Assembly (NCBI GenBank): GCA_030040175.1
Contig: JASHUF010000027.1
Location: 1-8,901, forward strand
Length of the DNA: 8,901 nt
Source of the DNA: Acidobacteriaceae bacterium
Lineage (GTDB): Bacteria > Acidobacteriota > Terriglobia > Terriglobales > Acidobacteriaceae
Direction: 5' to 3'
Shown: positions 6,062 through 8,901 of the stretch, piece after piece
How positions within the stretch are numbered: the stretch's first letter is position 1
Layout: each line of letters begins with the position of its first letter
Notes under the pieces: model-generated
The model's input: the letters and a program-made list of their open reading frames with translations, nothing else
Told to the model about the DNA's origin: nothing
Database searches by the model: none
Translations under genes and position numbers: made by a program

Positions 6062-7483
6062 ATGGAGGCGGTAAAGGAAGCCGGAGTCATGCGCATTCAA
6101 TATCACGAGGAAACGCCGCGCGGTGCGCGCATCAAGGTCATCGGCGTGGGCGGCGGCGGAGGCAACGCCGTCAATCGCATGATTCAGGCGCACATGGAGG
6201 GCGTTGAGTTCATCGCCGCCAATACCGACGTGCAGGCCCTCAAGCTCTCTCAGGCTCCGGTCAAGCTGCAGCTCGGTGTGCGTCTCACCTCCGGCCTGGG
6301 TGCGGGCGCCAATCCTGACGTTGGCCGCCGCGCCGCGCTCGAGGACTCGGAAAAGATCATCGAAGCCCTCGAAGGCGCGGACATGGTCTTCGTCACCGCC
6401 GGCCTGGGCGGAGGCACGGGGACCGGCGCTGCTCCCGTCATCGCCTCGCTCGCCAGCGAGATGGGCATCCTCACCGTCGCCGTTATCACCCGTCCCTTCG
6501 CCTTTGAAGGCAAGCGCCGCCTGCAGCAGGCCGAGCGCGGCCTCAAGGAGCTAATCGAGAGCGTCGACACCATGATCGTGATTCCCAATGAGAAGCTGCT
6601 GGCCGTGGCCAAGGACGCCGGCTTCTTCGAGAGCTTCCGCATTGCCGACGACGTGCTGCGCCAGGGCGTGCAGGGCATCAGCGACATCATCACCATCCCC
6701 GGCATCATCAACCGCGACTTTGCCGACGTAAAGACCACCATGGCGGGCATGGGCCACGCGGTGATGGGCACCGCCGTCCGCGCGGGAGAAAATCGCGCCG
6801 TGGAAGCCGCACAGGCAGCCATGGCTTCGCCGCTGCTCGAGGCCGGCGCCATCGACGGCGCACGCGGCATCCTCATCAACATCACCGGCTCCAGTTCCCT
6901 TAAGCTCTCCGAGGTGAACGCGGCTTCGTCCCTCATTCAGACCTCCGCCCATGAAGACGCCAACATCATCTTCGGCGCCGTCCTCGACGAAAAGATGGGC
7001 GAGGAAGTGAAGATCACCGTCATCGCCACCGGCTTCCGCGATCAGATGCCCGAGCGCCGCGCGCGCATGCTCAACGTGGAAGAGACGCCGGTCGTCTCCC
7101 TGCCCGTGGTCGCCGCCGGCGCCTGGATGCGCGAGCCTGCGCCCGAAGTTGCATCCCGGCCGGCGCAGCCGCGCTTCTTGAGCCAGGAAGAATCCGAGCC
7201 CGCTTCCAGCGAAGCCATCTTCTTCGCTTCCGCCGCGCCGGCCGTGGCCACCACGGTCACCGTGGCCGCGCCCTCCAAAGCGGAGACCGCCATGGAGCCG
7301 GCCGCACCCGCCGCGCCCGAGCGCATGCGCGATTGCGCAGGTGACCTTCCTCGCAGCCCTCTTCCCGTATCTGAGCAAAAGGAGCCAGCCACGCCGCCTG
7401 CACCCGCCGCCTTCGCCGAAAACCCCGGTGAGCCCGAGCGCGATCTCGATGTTCCGGCGTTTCTGCGCCGCTTGAAGTTCTGA
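6062..7483 (+). CDS. ftsZ: Cell division protein FtsZ
   Basis: FtsZ is the tubulin-like GTPase that forms the cytoplasmic Z-ring. The 473-residue product carries the N-terminal nucleotide-binding [17 protein letters not shown] (24-40), AANTDVQAL (52-60), the tubulin signature GGGTGTG (116-122), and the T7 loop [11 protein letters not shown] (217-227). That loop holds Asp219 and Asp222, which complete the GTPase site of the next subunit. The globular core ends around 330-340. A variable Ala/Pro/Glu-rich linker (about 345-460) leads to a conserved C-terminal peptide, [11 protein letters not shown], the docking site for FtsA and other partners. The protein is longer than the roughly 380-residue E. 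coli form because of the linker. The start at ATG 6062 is preferred over ATG 6089 because of GGGGAGG, but the first nine residues are dispensable to the fold. All key residues are intact. Confidence 0.97.
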   Translation: MEAVKEAGVMRIQYHEETPRGARIKVIGVGGGGGNAVNRMIQAHMEGVEFIAANTDVQALKLSQAPVKLQLGVRLTSGLGAGANPDVGRRAALEDSEKIIEALEGADMVFVTAGLGGGTGTGAAPVIASLASEMGILTVAVITRPFAFEGKRRLQQAERGLKELIESVDTMIVIPNEKLLAVAKDAGFFESFRIADDVLRQGVQGISDIITIPGIINRDFADVKTTMAGMGHAVMGTAVRAGENRAVEAAQAAMASPLLEAGAIDGARGILINITGSSSLKLSEVNAASSLIQTSAHEDANIIFGAVLDEKMGEEVKITVIATGFRDQMPERRARMLNVEETPVVSLPVVAAGAWMREPAPEVASRPAQPRFLSQEESEPASSEAIFFASAAPAVATTVTVAAPSKAETAMEPAAPAAPERMRDCAGDLPRSPLPVSEQKEPATPPAPAAFAENPGEPERDLDVPAFLRRLKF

Positions 7484-7507
7484 AGTCTTCTTCGCGCTTT
7501 TTCCTTT
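7465..7507 (+). terminator. Weak candidate terminator at the ftsZ 3' end
   Basis: GCGC (7465-7468) and GAAG (7474-7477 or 7482-7485) can pair with CTTC-GCGC (7490-7497), which is followed directly by TTTTTCCTTT. The pairing starts inside the ftsZ coding end and includes a bulge or alternative loop, so the structure is plausible rather than strong. If real, it separates ftsZ from the PBP transcript. Confidence 0.3.
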
Positions 7508-7529
7508 CCCAAACGGGCGCAAGACCCTT

Positions 7530-7535
7530 TATAGT
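7530..7535 (+). promoter_or_regulatory. Possible -10 box for the PBP leader
   Basis: TATAGT lies 286 nt before the PBP start codon and just after the candidate ftsZ terminator. No good -35 box is present (TCCCAA at 17-nt spacing). The same hexamer followed by R-A occurs before ftsQ. Initiation here, near 7542, would give a leader of about 275 nt. Confidence 0.3.
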
Positions 7536-7541
7536 AACGAC

Positions 7542-7816
7542 ATGGCACCTGAAAGTTGTACGCGCTCCAGCACCCGCGGGAACTACTCTGGGGTAACTTC
7601 AGTTAGGCAAAAGGACGCCGTTGCCCCAGGAAGCGCTTGCGGGATTGGCCAGACCCGTTAGAAATTCAGTAAAGGCAGATTCTTGTAACGCAAGGATACC
7701 GTTGCCGCACCATGGAATGATGCGCGCGCGTCCGCTGCCGATAAGAAAACAAGTGCGCGGTCCCGAGGGACCCGCGTACGGGGAGAAAATCCATAGTTGG
7801 AAAGGTAGTTGGCCGG
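7542..7816 (+). promoter_or_regulatory. Structured non-coding leader of the PBP gene
   Basis: This non-coding stretch between ftsZ and the PBP gene contains several paired elements. A compact three-way junction (7588-7629) has outer stem CTGG/CCAG, hairpin TAAC-TTCA-GTTA, and hairpin GGCAA (7606-7610)/TTGCC (7621-7625). A second hairpin (7674-7706) has GGCA/TGCC closing a 7-bp stem ATTCTTG/CAAGGAT around loop TAACG. A third (7753-7779) pairs GTGCGC-GGTCC with GGACC-GCGTAC around CGAG, 11 bp with one bulged C, and is not followed by a T-run. The 15-mer AAGGAYRCCGTTGCC occurs in both of the first two elements. I do not recognise a known riboswitch class; it could be a cis-regulatory leader or an independent small RNA. 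Confidence 0.35.
7611..7706 (+). repeat. Imperfect 15-nt direct repeat pair in the leader
   Basis: AAGGACGCCGTTGCC (7611-7625) and AAGGATACCGTTGCC (7692-7706) match at 13 of 15 positions, 81 nt apart. Each is the 3' half of a hairpin that begins with GGCA and ends with TGCC. In the first copy AAGGA is in the loop; in the second it is paired. Confidence 0.55.
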
Positions 7817-8901
7817 ATGAAGGTGTCTCGTGTTTTGGCTATGGGCCTGGGTCTCGCGGCTTTAGCTGTCGGCATTCGCACGTGGGCTTTAGACGCCCCG
7901 CAGAAAGTTCATCACGCCCGCACCGCTGAACCTCGCCTTAGCGAAACCCATCGCGCCGCTGCACATCGCGCCTCGGCTACGGCCGCGCATTCCGCTTCCG
8001 CGCATGCAGCCCCGGCGCACTCGTCCGTGCGCCCCCGCGCTGCTCACTCCGCAGCCTCCGCGCATCTGCGCCGCACCGCTCTGCGCACGCGCCGGCATTC
8101 TTACCCGCACTACACCACCCGCTCGCTGCTTGCGGGCCCGGTCGGCGAAGGCGACCTCACCGCCGGCGAAGATCCGGTCGTGCGCCAGGCCGCCATCGAT
8201 GCTCTCGGCGATCTCAACGGCACCGCGGTCGTCATCGACCCCTCCAATGGCCGCATTCTCGCCATGGTCAACCAGAAGCTGGCGCTTTCGCCCGGCGCCG
8301 AGCCCTGCTCCACCATCAAGCTCACGGTCGCCATGGCTGCGCTCTCTGAAGGGCTGGTCACGAGTGACACCATGGTCAAGCTCGACGGCTTCCGCATGAA
8401 CATGACTCAGGCGCTCGCGCGCAGCAATAATCTCTACTTTGAGGAACTGGGCAGGGAACTGGGCTTTGAGCGCGTTCGCCACTACGCCATGGAGTTCGGG
8501 CTGGGCGAGCTGGCCGGCTATAACATTCCCGGTGAGCAGTTGGGCGAATACCCTGACCAGGAGATTCCCGCAGACGAAGGCGGCGTGGGCCGCATGTGCA
8601 GCTTCGGCCAGGGCGTCTCGGTCACGCCCCTGCAGCTTGGAGCCTTCGTGGCGGCCATTGCCAACGGCGGCACGCTCTACTACCTGCAACACCCCGCCAC
8701 TGCTGAGGAAATCGCCGGCTTCCAGCCGCGCATCAAGCGCACGCTCGATATTAGCCGCTACGTGCCCGATATGGTCGATGGCATGGCGGGCGCCGTCGAG
8801 TACGGAACCGCCCGGCGCTTGCGCACGGATTTTCAGGAGTTTCCCATCTTCGGCAAAACCGGAACCTGCTCCAACGACGGCACGCATCTCGGCTGGTTCG
8901 C
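7817..8901 (+). CDS. Penicillin-binding transpeptidase (3'-truncated)
   Basis: The product should crosslink peptidoglycan peptides in the periplasm. The frame runs without a stop to the window edge (361 codons visible). Residues about 5-24 form a hydrophobic anchor or Sec signal, with possible cleavage after TWA. Residues 30-105 are a low-complexity linker rich in Ala, His and Arg. The penicillin-binding fold follows: GTAVVIDPSNGRILAMV (135-151), the active-site S165-T-I-K168, S203-N-N205 (the SxN motif), GQGVSVTPLQLG (265-276) and K347-T-G-T350. Only about 35 residues separate SxxK from SxN, shorter than in most high-molecular-mass PBPs, and neither a glycosyltransferase nor a PBP-dimer domain precedes it. 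That resembles compact class D beta-lactamase-like transpeptidases. ATG 7817 is preceded by AAAGG (7801-7805, 11 nt); ATG 7841 would cut into the hydrophobic segment. The role relative to FtsI is unknown. Confidence 0.88.
   Translation, partial: MKVSRVLAMGLGLAALAVGIRTWALDAPQKVHHARTAEPRLSETHRAAAHRASATAAHSASAHAAPAHSSVRPRAAHSAASAHLRRTALRTRRHSYPHYTTRSLLAGPVGEGDLTAGEDPVVRQAAIDALGDLNGTAVVIDPSNGRILAMVNQKLALSPGAEPCSTIKLTVAMAALSEGLVTSDTMVKLDGFRMNMTQALARSNNLYFEELGRELGFERVRHYAMEFGLGELAGYNIPGEQLGEYPDQEIPADEGGVGRMCSFGQGVSVTPLQLGAFVAAIANGGTLYYLQHPATAEEIAGFQPRIKRTLDISRYVPDMVDGMAGAVEYGTARRLRTDFQEFPIFGKTGTCSNDGTHLGWF

Noticed and set aside
7605..7616. AGGCAAAAGGAC, resembling the core of the glycine riboswitch
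   Set aside because: The required upstream partner strands and the conserved CCGAAGGGG-type element are missing, and the downstream gene is a PBP rather than glycine metabolism. A covariance search would settle it.
7621..7929. TTG-started 102-codon frame running from the leader into the PBP gene
   Set aside because: AAGGA precedes the TTG, but the frame overlaps the PBP in another frame, its composition looks random, and the TTG lies in a hairpin stem. The second AAGGA-TTG at 7692-7704 in the same frame reflects the repeat rather than a second gene.
7889..8887. 332-codon minus-strand frame opposite the PBP gene
   Set aside because: The + strand carries SxxK, SxN and KTG motifs in correct order; the antisense product has no recognisable feature.

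Overview
The window is a high-GC stretch of a bacterial division and cell-wall (dcw) cluster. The arrangement (murC, then ftsQ-ftsA-ftsZ and a penicillin-binding transpeptidase), the GC-rich coding style, the Ala/Arg/Pro-rich proteins and the two-membrane FtsQ/FtsA divisome suggest a diderm such as an acidobacterium (Terriglobia). That assignment is an inference from gene style and order, not from a search.

Layout on the + strand: a 5'-truncated murC (1-1049); a MASE1-GGDEF diguanylate cyclase starting 13 nt later (1063-2565); then, on the opposite strand, a HigB-HigA toxin-antitoxin pair (3269-2632) with visibly lower GC than its surroundings and its own consensus-like promoter; an intergenic gap of about 160 bp; ftsQ (3433-4707); ftsA (4712-5962, 4 nt after ftsQ); a 99-bp gap holding a 24-codon mini-ORF with a good ribosome site; ftsZ (6062-7483); a 333-bp non-coding leader with several RNA hairpins; and a 3'-truncated transpeptidase (PBP) gene with a long His/Ala/Arg-rich linker (7817-8901).

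How the genes work together: MurC makes the UDP-MurNAc-L-Ala precursor in the cytoplasm. FtsZ polymerises at midcell, FtsA tethers it to the membrane, and FtsQ links the cytoplasmic ring to the periplasmic wall machinery. The PBP crosslinks peptidoglycan outside the membrane. The diguanylate cyclase, with an intact GGEEF catalytic loop and an RxxD inhibitory site, is the unusual partner: a c-di-GMP synthase where many bacteria carry murB/ddl. higBA looks like a later insertion that separates ftsQAZ from the upstream cluster.

The main items for a second look are the cyclase inside the dcw cluster, the nearly leaderless higB transcript, the mini-ORF ahead of ftsZ, and the structured leader of the PBP gene with its repeated 15-nt motif. 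No tRNA, rRNA, insertion sequence or CRISPR array was seen.
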